Part shown: one piece after another, positions 33,671 to 41,474 of the stretch | Position numbering within the stretch: the stretch's first letter is position 1 | Layout: each line of letters begins with the position of its first letter | NCBI GenBank assembly: GCA_937136025.1 | Contig: CAKZOC010000266.1 | Coordinates: forward strand, 1-46,805 | DNA from: an uncultured Bacteroidota bacterium | GTDB lineage: Bacteria; Bacteroidota; Bacteroidia; Flavobacteriales; Flavobacteriaceae | Direction of reading: 5' to 3' | Length of the DNA stretch: 46,805 nucleotides | Made by a program: the position numbers and the translations under genes | Notes under the pieces: model-generated | Seen by the model: only the letters and a program-made list of their open reading frames with translations | The model's database searches: none | What the model was told of the DNA's origin: nothing

Positions 33671-35437
33671 ATGGGCGTATTCAAAAAAATATTCGGGTTC
33701 TTATTGGTCCTTTGGGGGCTTTCCCTCCAGGGGCAGGAATGTCCTGAGGTATTGTACCCACAGGATGGGGAGAGTAATGTCCCTGTGGATGCCATTATCC
33801 TTTGGACAGACACCGATATCGACCTAATCACATCCTGGGCCATCAGTATCGGCCTTACCCCCGGGGGAGAGGAAATCGTTAACCAGCAATCTACGGGTAA
33901 GAACCCACAATTCGCATTGCCATGTGGGATTCCCAATGATACTACAATTTATGTGGAATTGTACATATTTACCCTTACCGGGGGCTTTATTCCCTGTTCC
34001 TCCTTCAGTTTTACCACAGAGGCGGCAACCCAACCCCCGGCATGCCGGTCCCTCACATTCCCGGCAGACGGAGCCCAGGATGTCTTTTTGGGCACCAACC
34101 TTAACTGGGAATGCAGCCCCTCAGCCACTGGATATTTTCTTTCGGTCGGGACTTCTCCCGGCAATTACGACATCCTGTTGAATGAGGAACTGGGTGCAGA
34201 TGAACTGTCATACGATTTTCTAGACGATAATCTTCCGGAAAATCAGGACATTTATGTGCAGGTTGTCCCTTTCAATGAGGAAGGTAACGCAGATGACGGG
34301 AGCTGTCGGGAATCAGTATTTCGCACTGGTGAGCAGATAGTACTGCCGGAATGCACCTTTATGCTAAGTCCTCAAAATGGGGCCCAGAATGTGGAACTGA
34401 ACACCACCCTAACCTGGAATTCCGTGGAAAACGCCACCGGATATCGGGTATTTCTTGGAACGACCCCAAACGAGTATGACATCCTGGGGGGCGAAACACC
34501 CTTTCAAAATAACTCCACAGCAATTAATTTTTTGGAGCCGAATACCATTTATTTCATCAGGATCGTACCTATCAATGAGGCCGGTGATGCCATTGGATGT
34601 CTGCAGGCAGTACCCGAGACCTTTTCAACCATCCTGGGATGTACCTATACGTTGGGGGATGGAACCATCATCGATGAAAGGCCAACTCTTACATTTCCCA
34701 GTACAGTTGGTTCCTGTGAAGGAAGCGGCCGGGTACAAGTTACAGTTACAGATGAGGCAGAGGGGTACCGCTGGTTCGAAATCCCCGAGCAGGGGCCGGA
34801 GGTCCTGCTGGATACTTCGCCGACCACTACCCTTCCGGGAGAAGGAGAATACAGGGTGGAGATCTATAATATACTCGAAGATCCCTTGGACCCAGATATT
34901 ACCTTCGAATGCGCCTCCTTCCAAATATTTACCGTGACCCAGTCGGAACCTCCGAAAATCGACCGTACTGATGTGCAACTCGGGGCCGGGGTCATCAGCA
35001 TTGAAGTATTCGCCAGCGGCCTGGGGGACTATGAATACGCCCTGGGGGAATTGGGCCCCTACCAGGACAGCAACCGGTTTACAAATCTGCCTATTGACAA
35101 CTACAGGGTCTTCGTCCGGGATAAAAACGGCTGTGGCCTCGCAGATGCCCTGGTAGAACCCGATCTGACCCTGGATGGCTTCCCCAAGTTCTTCACCCCT
35201 AACGGTGACGGGATCAATGATACCTGGCAATTTATTCCCCCTCCGTCAGGTCTGAATCCCATCCGGCAACTGCACATCTTTGACCGGTATGGAAAATTAC
35301 TCGCCCAGATCGATCCCCGTTCTCAGGGATGGAATGGGACCTTTAATGGCAGACCCCTGCCTGCATCGGATTACTGGTTTCGTGCGGTCAATGATAACAA
35401 CCAGGTCCTGCAAGGGCATTTCAGCCTGAAACGTTAG
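33671..35437 (+). CDS. T9SS type B cargo protein with fibronectin-III-like repeats
   Basis: The 588-residue secreted protein has a signal peptide (residues ~1-22). Three related ~100-residue repeats follow, each opening with Cys and a block like YPQDGESNV, FPADGAQDV or SPQNGAQNV, with LW/LNW/LTW strands of Ig or fibronectin-III type. A further beta region extends from ~325 to 490. The C-terminus (~495-588: FTPNGDGINDTW, IFDRYGKLL, GWNGTFNGRPLPASDYWF) is the gliding-associated CHU_C type B sorting signal of the type IX secretion system. It is expected to be exported and possibly attached to the surface; its ligand is unknown. Confidence 0.88.
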   Translation: MGVFKKIFGFLLVLWGLSLQGQECPEVLYPQDGESNVPVDAIILWTDTDIDLITSWAISIGLTPGGEEIVNQQSTGKNPQFALPCGIPNDTTIYVELYIFTLTGGFIPCSSFSFTTEAATQPPACRSLTFPADGAQDVFLGTNLNWECSPSATGYFLSVGTSPGNYDILLNEELGADELSYDFLDDNLPENQDIYVQVVPFNEEGNADDGSCRESVFRTGEQIVLPECTFMLSPQNGAQNVELNTTLTWNSVENATGYRVFLGTTPNEYDILGGETPFQNNSTAINFLEPNTIYFIRIVPINEAGDAIGCLQAVPETFSTILGCTYTLGDGTIIDERPTLTFPSTVGSCEGSGRVQVTVTDEAEGYRWFEIPEQGPEVLLDTSPTTTLPGEGEYRVEIYNILEDPLDPDITFECASFQIFTVTQSEPPKIDRTDVQLGAGVISIEVFASGLGDYEYALGELGPYQDSNRFTNLPIDNYRVFVRDKNGCGLADALVEPDLTLDGFPKFFTPNGDGINDTWQFIPPPSGLNPIRQLHIFDRYGKLLAQIDPRSQGWNGTFNGRPLPASDYWFRAVNDNNQVLQGHFSLKR

Positions 35438-35478
35438 GAATATCCCGGCCGCAGCCCGTTGCGTGAAGGAGTGTTTTG

Positions 35479-35486
35479 TATTTTTG
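35479..35486 (+). promoter_or_regulatory. Putative uvrB -7 box very close to the start codon
   Basis: TATTTTTG is a perfect -7 box only 4 bp before the uvrB ATG, which would give a leaderless or almost leaderless mRNA. The nearest TTG is 17 bp upstream, shorter than the usual spacer. Confidence 0.35.
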
Positions 35487-35490
35487 ACAT

Positions 35491-37479
35491 ATGAAATTTG
35501 AAGTTGTATCTGACTTTTTACCCACCGGAGATCAGCCACAGGCCATAACCCAGTTAAAAGAGGGGATTACAGAAGGTGAACGCTACCAGACCCTTTTGGG
35601 TGTCACCGGTTCCGGGAAGACTTTTACCATCGCCAACACGGTGGCCGAAGTACAGCGCCCTACCCTGGTTCTGGCGCATAACAAGACGCTGGCCGCACAA
35701 TTGTATTCGGAATTCAAGATGTTTTTCCCCAACAATGCCGTGGAGTATTTTGTGTCCTACTACGACTACTATCAACCCGAAGCCTATATTCCGACCACAG
35801 GCCTGTATATCGAAAAAGACTTATCCATTAACGAGGATATCGAGAAACTTCGCTTGAGCGCTACCTCCTCCCTGCTGTCCGGGCGAAGGGATGTTCTGGT
35901 GGTTGCTTCGGTCTCTTGCCTATATGGAATAGGCAATCCGCTGGAATTCAAAAAAAATGTCATCCGCCTGGAGCGGGACCAGGTACTGGCCCGTACCAAA
36001 TTATTGCATCAGCTCGTGCAGAGCCTGTACTCCCGGACGACAGCAGATTTTCGAAACGGAAATTTCCGGGTAAAGGGAGATGTGGTCGATATCTTTCCAA
36101 GTTATGCAGATCACGCCTACCGCATCCATTTCTTCGGAGACGAGATTGAAGAAATGGAGTCCTTTGACCCCCACAACAACACCGTATTGGAGCAGTATGA
36201 GACTCTGGCGATTTATCCCGCAAATATGTTTGTTACCTCTCCGGATATCCTTCAAAATGCGATTCACCAGATCCAGGACGACCTCACAAAACAAATCGAT
36301 TATTTCCGGGAAATCGGGAAACCCCTGGAGGCAAAGCGCCTGGAGGAACGCACAAATTTTGATCTGGAAATGATTCGCGAACTCGGGTACTGTTCGGGAA
36401 TTGAAAATTATTCGCGATATCTGGACGGGCGGGAACCCGGAACCCGCCCCTTTTGTTTACTGGACTATTTTCCAGAGGACTATCTGATGGTTGTCGATGA
36501 AAGCCATGTGACCATCCCCCAGGTACACGCCATGTATGGAGGGGATCGGTCGCGAAAGGAAAACCTCGTTGATTTTGGTTTTCGCCTGCCGGCTGCCATG
36601 GATAACCGCCCTCTGAAATTTGAAGAGTTTGAAGCCTTGCAGAATCAGGTGATTTATGTGAGTGCTACCCCGGCGGACTATGAAATGCAAAAGAGCGGTG
36701 GCGTTTTTGTGGAACAGGTGATACGCCCCACCGGATTGCTGGATCCTGTCATCGAAGTACGTCCGAGCAAAAACCAGATCGATGACCTGGTGGAAGAGAT
36801 CCAGCAGCGCGTCCAGCTGGACGAACGCACCCTGGTCACTACCCTGACCAAACGTATGGCCGAAGAACTCACAAAATATCTGACGCGGATCGACGTCCGT
36901 TGCCGGTACATCCACAGTGATGTGGACACCCTGGAACGCGTAGAGATTATGCAGGATTTACGCAAAGGCATCTTTGATGTCCTGGTTGGGGTAAACCTGC
37001 TCAGAGAAGGGTTGGACCTGCCGGAAGTCTCCCTGGTCGCCATAATCGATGCGGACAAGGAAGGCTTTTTGCGAAGTAATAGATCCCTGACCCAAACCGT
37101 GGGTCGCGCTGCCCGACATCTCAACGGCAAGGCCATTATGTATGCCGATAAAATTACCGACAGTATGCAGAAGACCATTGACGAGACCAATTATCGCAGG
37201 GAAAAACAGTCGGCCTACAATCAAAAACACAACATAACGCCAAAAGCGCTGGTTAAGAGCCTGGATAGTGCGCTGGCCCGTAACTCGGTATCCACGTTCC
37301 ATTTTGAAAAGAAAGAACGCGACGCTCAGGAACCTGACCCGGCCTACCTGACTCCGGAGCAACGCGATAAACTGATCCGGACTAAACGCAGCGCCATGGA
37401 AAAAGCGGCCAAAGAACTCGATTTTATGATGGCAGCTCAATTGCGGGATGAAATCAAAAGCCTTCAGGAGACCTCATAA
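35491..37479 (+). CDS. uvrB: Excinuclease ABC subunit UvrB
   Basis: UvrB verifies DNA lesions in nucleotide excision repair, working with UvrA and UvrC. The 662-residue protein is full length. It has MKFEVVSDFLPTGDQPQAI, Walker A LGVTGSGKTFT, the beta-hairpin region YYDYYQPEAYIP, the MVVDESH helicase motif, LVTTLTKRMAEELT and GRAARH in the second helicase domain, and a C-terminal UVR motif (MEKAAKELDFMMAAQLRDEI). The start agrees with the family N-terminus. A terminator follows directly. Confidence 0.98.
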   Translation: MKFEVVSDFLPTGDQPQAITQLKEGITEGERYQTLLGVTGSGKTFTIANTVAEVQRPTLVLAHNKTLAAQLYSEFKMFFPNNAVEYFVSYYDYYQPEAYIPTTGLYIEKDLSINEDIEKLRLSATSSLLSGRRDVLVVASVSCLYGIGNPLEFKKNVIRLERDQVLARTKLLHQLVQSLYSRTTADFRNGNFRVKGDVVDIFPSYADHAYRIHFFGDEIEEMESFDPHNNTVLEQYETLAIYPANMFVTSPDILQNAIHQIQDDLTKQIDYFREIGKPLEAKRLEERTNFDLEMIRELGYCSGIENYSRYLDGREPGTRPFCLLDYFPEDYLMVVDESHVTIPQVHAMYGGDRSRKENLVDFGFRLPAAMDNRPLKFEEFEALQNQVIYVSATPADYEMQKSGGVFVEQVIRPTGLLDPVIEVRPSKNQIDDLVEEIQQRVQLDERTLVTTLTKRMAEELTKYLTRIDVRCRYIHSDVDTLERVEIMQDLRKGIFDVLVGVNLLREGLDLPEVSLVAIIDADKEGFLRSNRSLTQTVGRAARHLNGKAIMYADKITDSMQKTIDETNYRREKQSAYNQKHNITPKALVKSLDSALARNSVSTFHFEKKERDAQEPDPAYLTPEQRDKLIRTKRSAMEKAAKELDFMMAAQLRDEIKSLQETS

Positions 37480-37481
37480 AA

Positions 37482-37511
37482 AAAGCGCCCCGAATGATAC
37501 CGGAGCGCTTT
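37482..37511 (+). terminator. Terminator after uvrB
   Basis: AAAGCGC (37482-37488) pairs with GCGCTTT (37505-37511). Inside, CCG/CGG pairs continue after one mismatch, with an 8-nt loop. It begins within 3 bp of the uvrB stop; the T-tract is short. Confidence 0.65.
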
Positions 37512-37574
37512 CCTAATGAACCAACTAAACAAACCAACCATTATGAGACCCGTTAGGCGGGCCTGATAATTTCA

Positions 37575-38003
37575 TTATTTCCCAATTTCAATCAGGCGCT
37601 TTGCCTTAGGAAGGGCTTCTTCCTTTTTGGGTAGGGTAAACCGCAATATACCGTCCTTATAATCCGCCTTGATATCCTCCTGATTGACACTTTCAGGAAG
37701 GGTAAAAGCGCGTTTAAAAGCGGCATATCGGAATTCACGCCGGGTATACTCACCCTGCTTGTCATCTACTTCAGATTGGGTTTCCATGGAAATTGTAAGG
37801 ACGTCATTATCCAGTTCCACATTGAAATCTTCCTTTTTTTGTCCGGGAACTGCCAGTTCCAGGGTAAAGTCTGTTTCGCCCTCCATAATGTTCACCGCAG
37901 GAAGATTCGATTTATACGAATCCACGCCACCGAACCAGTCGGGGGTAAAAACATCGTTCCAAATGCCGGGCAGTAATTCTGTGTTTCTTCTTATTAAACT
38001 CAT
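37575..38003 (-). CDS. Hsp20/alpha-crystallin small heat-shock protein
   Basis: The 142-residue chaperone holds unfolded proteins. Its alpha-crystallin domain spans ~35-125: NIMEGETDFTLELAVPGQKKEDFNVELDNDVLTI, the loop and strand EFRYAAFKRAFTLPESV, and the conserved YKDGILRFTLPKKEE. The ending, KRLIEIGK, replaces the usual IxI motif with IEI. The gene is separated from the upstream TerB-like gene by a strong terminator, so it has its own promoter, not recognisable as the standard TAnnTTTG type. Confidence 0.93.
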   Translation of the reverse strand: MSLIRRNTELLPGIWNDVFTPDWFGGVDSYKSNLPAVNIMEGETDFTLELAVPGQKKEDFNVELDNDVLTISMETQSEVDDKQGEYTRREFRYAAFKRAFTLPESVNQEDIKADYKDGILRFTLPKKEEALPKAKRLIEIGK

Positions 38004-38103
38004 CGTGTTTGTATTTTATGTTAAACAATTCATTCTCAGAATCATCTACCATAAAGCAAACGATGTGCCGAAGGAAAAATACTGTCTTTTTGACTGATTA
38101 GCT

Positions 38104-38130
38104 CAAAAAAACACTGTCGTTATGACAGTG
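38104..38130 (-). terminator. Rho-independent terminator after the TerB-like gene
   Basis: CACTGTC (38112-38118) and GACAGTG (38124-38130) make a perfect 7-bp stem with a 5-nt loop. On the minus strand it runs into seven T's, 28 bp after the stop of the TerB-like gene. Confidence 0.85.
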
Positions 38131-38157
38131 AATGAAGTGCAGTGCCCAAAAAAGGAA

Positions 38158-38559
38158 TTAGTTATAATGGGCCTTAAAGATACCTATGAGGGTTTCCGGT
38201 GGGATAATGTTATCAGGGTACTGATGCATCAGGACGAGGACCTGATCAATGGCGGACGGAGGCAAACCCAGGCGCAGTCCAATATTGTGAAGTTTATCGA
38301 TCTCTTTAAAAGTCTGCTGCCGATCCACATTAATCAAAAGTACGAGGCGGTGGAATTGTATAATCCGATTCAGCAGGGTTTTAGGTATAATATTCGGGAC
38401 GGGGGAATCGAAGAGCGACTCAAAATCCTCCCTGTCCACGCCTAACTGATCTGCCACGCCCCACAAAAATTCAAACTCACTATCCTTGACAGCCTTGTCT
38501 GCACGGGCCAGGGAGATCATCTCCGACAGAATACTGAGTTTCTCTTCATAGCTGCTCAT
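38158..38559 (-). CDS. TerB-fold protein (tellurite-resistance TerB-like)
   Basis: The 133-residue protein is all-helical. It has the TerB-like pattern EMISLARADKAVKDSEFEFLWGVADQLGVD with acidic residues spaced as in a metal-binding EF-hand-like helix pair. The second half repeats a helix pair (EIDKLHNIGLRLGLPPSAIDQVLVLM). It has no enzymatic motif and no signal peptide. Similar small flavobacterial proteins are sometimes labelled excinuclease subunit B in databases, although this one has no UvrB helicase features. It is flanked by terminators, so it is a single-gene unit. Confidence 0.75.
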   Translation of the reverse strand: MSSYEEKLSILSEMISLARADKAVKDSEFEFLWGVADQLGVDREDFESLFDSPVPNIIPKTLLNRIIQFHRLVLLINVDRQQTFKEIDKLHNIGLRLGLPPSAIDQVLVLMHQYPDNIIPPETLIGIFKAHYN

Positions 38560-38670
38560 TCCTACTGGTTTTTGGTGTCGCGCTACTACATAAACTATGT
38601 TTTTTACTTTTTCGTATGAAAGGTGTCCCGAATAAGCCTCACAAAACCCTCAAATTCAGGAAAAAAAGAA

Positions 38671-38694
38671 AACCCGATGGGACGCCATCGGGTT
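38671..38694 (-). terminator. Strong terminator after the small secreted-protein gene
   Basis: AACCCGATGG-gacg-CCATCGGGTT is a perfect 10-bp stem with a 4-nt loop. On the minus strand it is followed by TTCTTTTTTT, ending the gene at 38718-39065. It also has TT after the stem on the plus strand. Confidence 0.9.
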
Positions 38695-38717
38695 TTACAT
38701 GGAATAAAAAGGAAGGA

Positions 38718-39065
38718 TCAGGCCCTAATCCGAATAGGCACCTGATAGATCTTACCCTCCGTGAGATTCTGATCGGCCACTTTGTGGTAATTCAGACGCG
38801 CCTTGACAAAGCCCTCCAGACGTTCATTCTCGGTATCTACGGAGAGTACGACGATTTCGTGGGCGTCGTTCAAAGTAAAGCGTACAGAAGCCGTAAGATC
38901 TGCATCCTCCATAAGCTCAAAGCTATTGTCGTCGAGCAAATCCCCAATCTGGGTACAAATCTTAGACTCTGGATCTGTAGATGAGCCTGGCTTGCCTTCG
39001 ATGGCCATAACATTTCCGGAAATGAGCAGCGCCGCTGCCACGAGTAATACACTGACTTTTTTCAT
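38718..39065 (-). CDS. Small secreted protein with TonB-C-like fold
   Basis: The 115-residue protein has a signal peptide (residues ~1-21, cleavage near NVMA). The mature part has ICTQIGDLL, then DLTASVRFTLNDAHEIVVLSVDTENERLEGFVKARLNYHKV and YQVPIRIR. The alternation of beta strands resembles a stand-alone TonB C-terminal or related periplasmic fold, though I cannot give a family. A strong terminator follows and a repeated element lies 60-96 bp upstream, so it is independently expressed. Confidence 0.7.
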   Translation of the reverse strand: MKKVSVLLVAAALLISGNVMAIEGKPGSSTDPESKICTQIGDLLDDNSFELMEDADLTASVRFTLNDAHEIVVLSVDTENERLEGFVKARLNYHKVADQNLTEGKIYQVPIRIRA

Positions 39066-39124
39066 GATGATGATGGTTTGATGATTGATGAATAATTGAG
39101 TTGTTTAGAGGAGTAGACGATTAC

Positions 39125-39161
39125 ATTCTCGTATTTGTTACAGTATTCTTGTATTTTTAAC
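39125..39161. repeat. Two 17-bp imperfect direct repeats, 20-bp spacing
   Basis: ATTCTCGTATTTGTTAC (39125-39141) and ATTCTTGTATTTTTAAC (39145-39161) match at 14 of 17 positions. A 20-bp period puts them nearly two helix turns apart, as in tandem regulator sites. They lie 60-96 bp upstream of the ATG at 39065. Confidence 0.55.
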
Positions 39162-39368
39162 ACTTATTTATAGATTTCAGTACATTTTTCACAATTCCCG
39201 GCCAGCCTATACGCATCCGGGGGCACGGGAGAATAAATCCTGAAAACAAAGATCCCAAACCCTTTTCTGCCACGAGAAAGTACGGGTGGCCTCCCAGGTC
39301 ACGCACGGATGGGCAGGCCTTTAAGTAAAGGCGATTAGTAGCAGAATATGGGAGCTCCTGGCATAAAA

Positions 39369-39397
39369 AAAGGTTATGCCGGAGTAGCATAACCTTT
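39369..39397 (-). terminator. Rho-independent terminator after sucC
   Basis: AAAGGTTATGC (39369-39379) and GCATAACCTTT (39387-39397) are a perfect 11-bp stem with a 7-nt loop, continuing into T's on the minus strand 23 bp after the sucC stop. Confidence 0.9.
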
Positions 39398-39419
39398 AAA
39401 AAATTCGGTTTAACGGATA

Positions 39420-40613
39420 TCAGGATAACACTTCCTTAACCTTATCGGCCGCTTCCTGAAACTGAACGGCAGAATGAACAGCCAATCCTGAATTATCCAG
39501 AATGTCCTTGGCGAGTTCTGCATTGGTTCCCTGCAGCCGCACAATAATTGGAACTTTTATGGAGTCACCCATGTTTTTATACGCATCTACAACCCCCTGG
39601 GCTACCCGGTCGCATCGCACGATTCCTCCAAAAATATTGATCAGGATCGCCTTGACATTGGGATCTTTAAGTATAATCCTAAAAGCCTCTTCTACCCGCT
39701 TCGCATCGGCAGTTCCACCGACATCCAGAAAGTTGGCGGGCTCCCCACCGGCCATTTTAATAAGATCCATAGTAGCCATAGCCAGTCCGGCTCCATTTAC
39801 CATACAGCCAACGTTCCCGTCCAGATCCACGTAATTCAATCCCACGGAACGGGCTTCTACTTCAATGGGATTCTCCTCCCTCAGGTCGCGCATCTCAGCG
39901 TATTGCTTTCTTCTGTAGAGTGCATTATCGTCAATGGTCACTTTGGCATCCACCGCCATAATCTTATCATCCGAAGTCTTGAGGACCGGGTTGATTTCAA
40001 AAAGACTGGCATCACTCTCCTCATAGGCTTTGTATAGCGCCATCACAAATCGGGTCATCTCCTTAAAAGCCGTCCCGGAGAGTCCGAAATTAAAGGCAAT
40101 TCGCCTCGCCTGAAAAGGCAATAAACCCACAGCCGGGTCAATCTCTTCTGTGAAAATAAGATGCGGGGTTTTTTCCGCTACGGCTTCGATGTCCATTCCG
40201 CCTTCAGGAGAATACATAATCATTGTCCGGGAAGTGGCTCGATTGAGTAAAACAGACATATAATATTCACTGGTCTCACTGGGTCCCGGATAGTATACAT
40301 CTTCCGCTACCAAAACCTGATGTACTTTTTTCCCTGCGGCAGAAGTCTGGGGAGTCACCAGATTCATCCCGATGATTTGCCCGGCAAGCTCCTCAACTTC
40401 TGAGAGCTTTTTGGCGAGCTTTACCCCACCCCCTTTACCGCGGCCTCCGGCGTGAACCTGAGCTTTGATCACATGCCAGCTCGTCCCGGTCTCCTGGGTT
40501 AGCGTTTTGGCAGCATCGACTGCCTCTTTAGCGTTGTGTGCCACGATGCCTCTCTGTACGCGGACTCCGAAACTGGCAAGGATTTCCTTACCCTGATATT
40601 CGTGTAGATTCAT
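39420..40613 (-). CDS. sucC: Succinyl-CoA ligase (ADP-forming) beta subunit
   Basis: SucC pairs with SucD to interconvert succinyl-CoA and succinate in the TCA cycle. The N-terminal ATP-grasp domain starts MNLHEYQGKEILASFGV and contains KAQVHAGGRGKGGGVKLAK. The EINPVL metal-binding block follows, and the C-terminal ligase domain has GNVGCMVNGAGLAMATMD and LINIFGGIVRCD. The start is set at 40613 because an upstream ATG at 40640 falls within a likely -7 box. SucD is not adjacent, so the two subunit genes are split here, as in many Flavobacteria. Confidence 0.96.
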   Translation of the reverse strand: MNLHEYQGKEILASFGVRVQRGIVAHNAKEAVDAAKTLTQETGTSWHVIKAQVHAGGRGKGGGVKLAKKLSEVEELAGQIIGMNLVTPQTSAAGKKVHQVLVAEDVYYPGPSETSEYYMSVLLNRATSRTMIMYSPEGGMDIEAVAEKTPHLIFTEEIDPAVGLLPFQARRIAFNFGLSGTAFKEMTRFVMALYKAYEESDASLFEINPVLKTSDDKIMAVDAKVTIDDNALYRRKQYAEMRDLREENPIEVEARSVGLNYVDLDGNVGCMVNGAGLAMATMDLIKMAGGEPANFLDVGGTADAKRVEEAFRIILKDPNVKAILINIFGGIVRCDRVAQGVVDAYKNMGDSIKVPIIVRLQGTNAELAKDILDNSGLAVHSAVQFQEAADKVKEVLS

Positions 40614-40637
40614 TGTTATTTTATCAGCTGTTGGGTG

Positions 40638-40669
40638 CAAAAATAGGAAACCGGGTGGACATCCCCTAA
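40638..40669 (-). promoter_or_regulatory. Putative sucC promoter
   Basis: On the minus strand, TTAG (40669-40666) is followed after 20 bp by a perfect -7 box TATTTTTG (40645-40638), 24 bp before the ATG at 40613. Confidence 0.5.
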
Positions 40670-40685
40670 TGGAAATAAAAACGGA

Positions 40686-41327
40686 TTACTGTAAGGAGTA
40701 ATCTTTAAAGTCCAGCGGATCAAAATTCCGAAAATGCCCGTTCAACTCGATGCGTTCGCGGGTACGATTCAGTTCCCCGAGCACTTTTATCGTCTGCAAC
40801 AGGTGGTCCAGGAGAAATTGCAGCCGCACTCTTTCACTGGCCAGCTGCAACAACTGGTATTCCTGTTTAAAAGACAAACCCATTTTATGCGCGAGTGTGA
40901 AGCTGTTAAAGACTTCCAGCTTAACCGGGCCAAAGGGCAACTCCATTAACCTGTAGAGTTCCTGACAGGCCTCCAGCACCTTTTGGACCAGCTCCGGGTC
41001 ACTGTCCTGTATGTGGTCCAGAAAAGTAACCACTCCCCCCGGATATAGTTTATCGTCCATCTGGGGGTCGAAGGTAACCACCTTAAAAACCTGTCGGGCC
41101 ACACAGACCACGTCCATGGATCCATCTTCATAGGTATTGACAATTTCTTTGAGCTGAACTTCTGTTCCATAAGCCACAATATTGTCTATAAATACAGGGA
41201 TGCCAAAGGTGATGGCCTCATTTTTACAATCCTGAATCAGGGCTTTGTAACGCTCTTCGAATATATGAAGGGGTACGGTTTCCCCGGGGAAAAAAACGGT
41301 CTGTAATGGAAATAAAGGTATTCTCAT
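40686..41327 (-). CDS. Stand-alone LON substrate-binding domain protein
   Basis: The 213-residue protein begins MRIPLFPLQTVFFPGETVPLHIFEERYKALIQDC, the characteristic LON (PUA-like) N-terminal domain, followed by the helical bundle part (residues ~115-195). There is no AAA+ or protease domain. Such stand-alone LON proteins are widespread but uncharacterised. It lies upstream of sucC in the same direction with 70 bp between genes, and diverges from lysA. Confidence 0.85.
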   Translation of the reverse strand: MRIPLFPLQTVFFPGETVPLHIFEERYKALIQDCKNEAITFGIPVFIDNIVAYGTEVQLKEIVNTYEDGSMDVVCVARQVFKVVTFDPQMDDKLYPGGVVTFLDHIQDSDPELVQKVLEACQELYRLMELPFGPVKLEVFNSFTLAHKMGLSFKQEYQLLQLASERVRLQFLLDHLLQTIKVLGELNRTRERIELNGHFRNFDPLDFKDYSLQ

Positions 41328-41424
41328 AAGTCCTTTTAAAGATACGACCCCATGTACATTTTACCAAGGGAAAGCGCCGTTGATTCATTATTGGGATATC
41401 CCCTGACTTTTTAAGGCATTCCGC

Positions 41425-41456
41425 TTTGCGCATCGCCTAAAAGTACCCTAGATTTG
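41425..41456 (+). promoter_or_regulatory. Strong Bacteroidetes promoter for lysA
   Basis: TTTG (41425-41428), a 20-bp spacer, then TAGATTTG (41449-41456) match the consensus exactly. The -7 box includes the TTG at 41454, ruling it out as start codon if this promoter is used. Confidence 0.65.
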
Positions 41457-41474
41457 CGGAAAGCCTATGACCCA

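Larger units (their letters stand above)
39066..39419. other. Intergenic region of about 350 bp
   Basis: No convincing gene is seen here. It holds the AT-rich upstream region of the small secreted-protein gene with a pair of direct repeats, a central stretch without structure, and the sucC terminator at its right end. A 77-codon minus-strand frame at 39157-39390 runs out of the terminator itself and is not credible. Confidence 0.6.

Noticed and set aside
39157..39390. 77-codon minus-strand frame in the sucC downstream region
   Set aside because: It starts inside the sucC terminator stem and has no signal, domain or conserved look.
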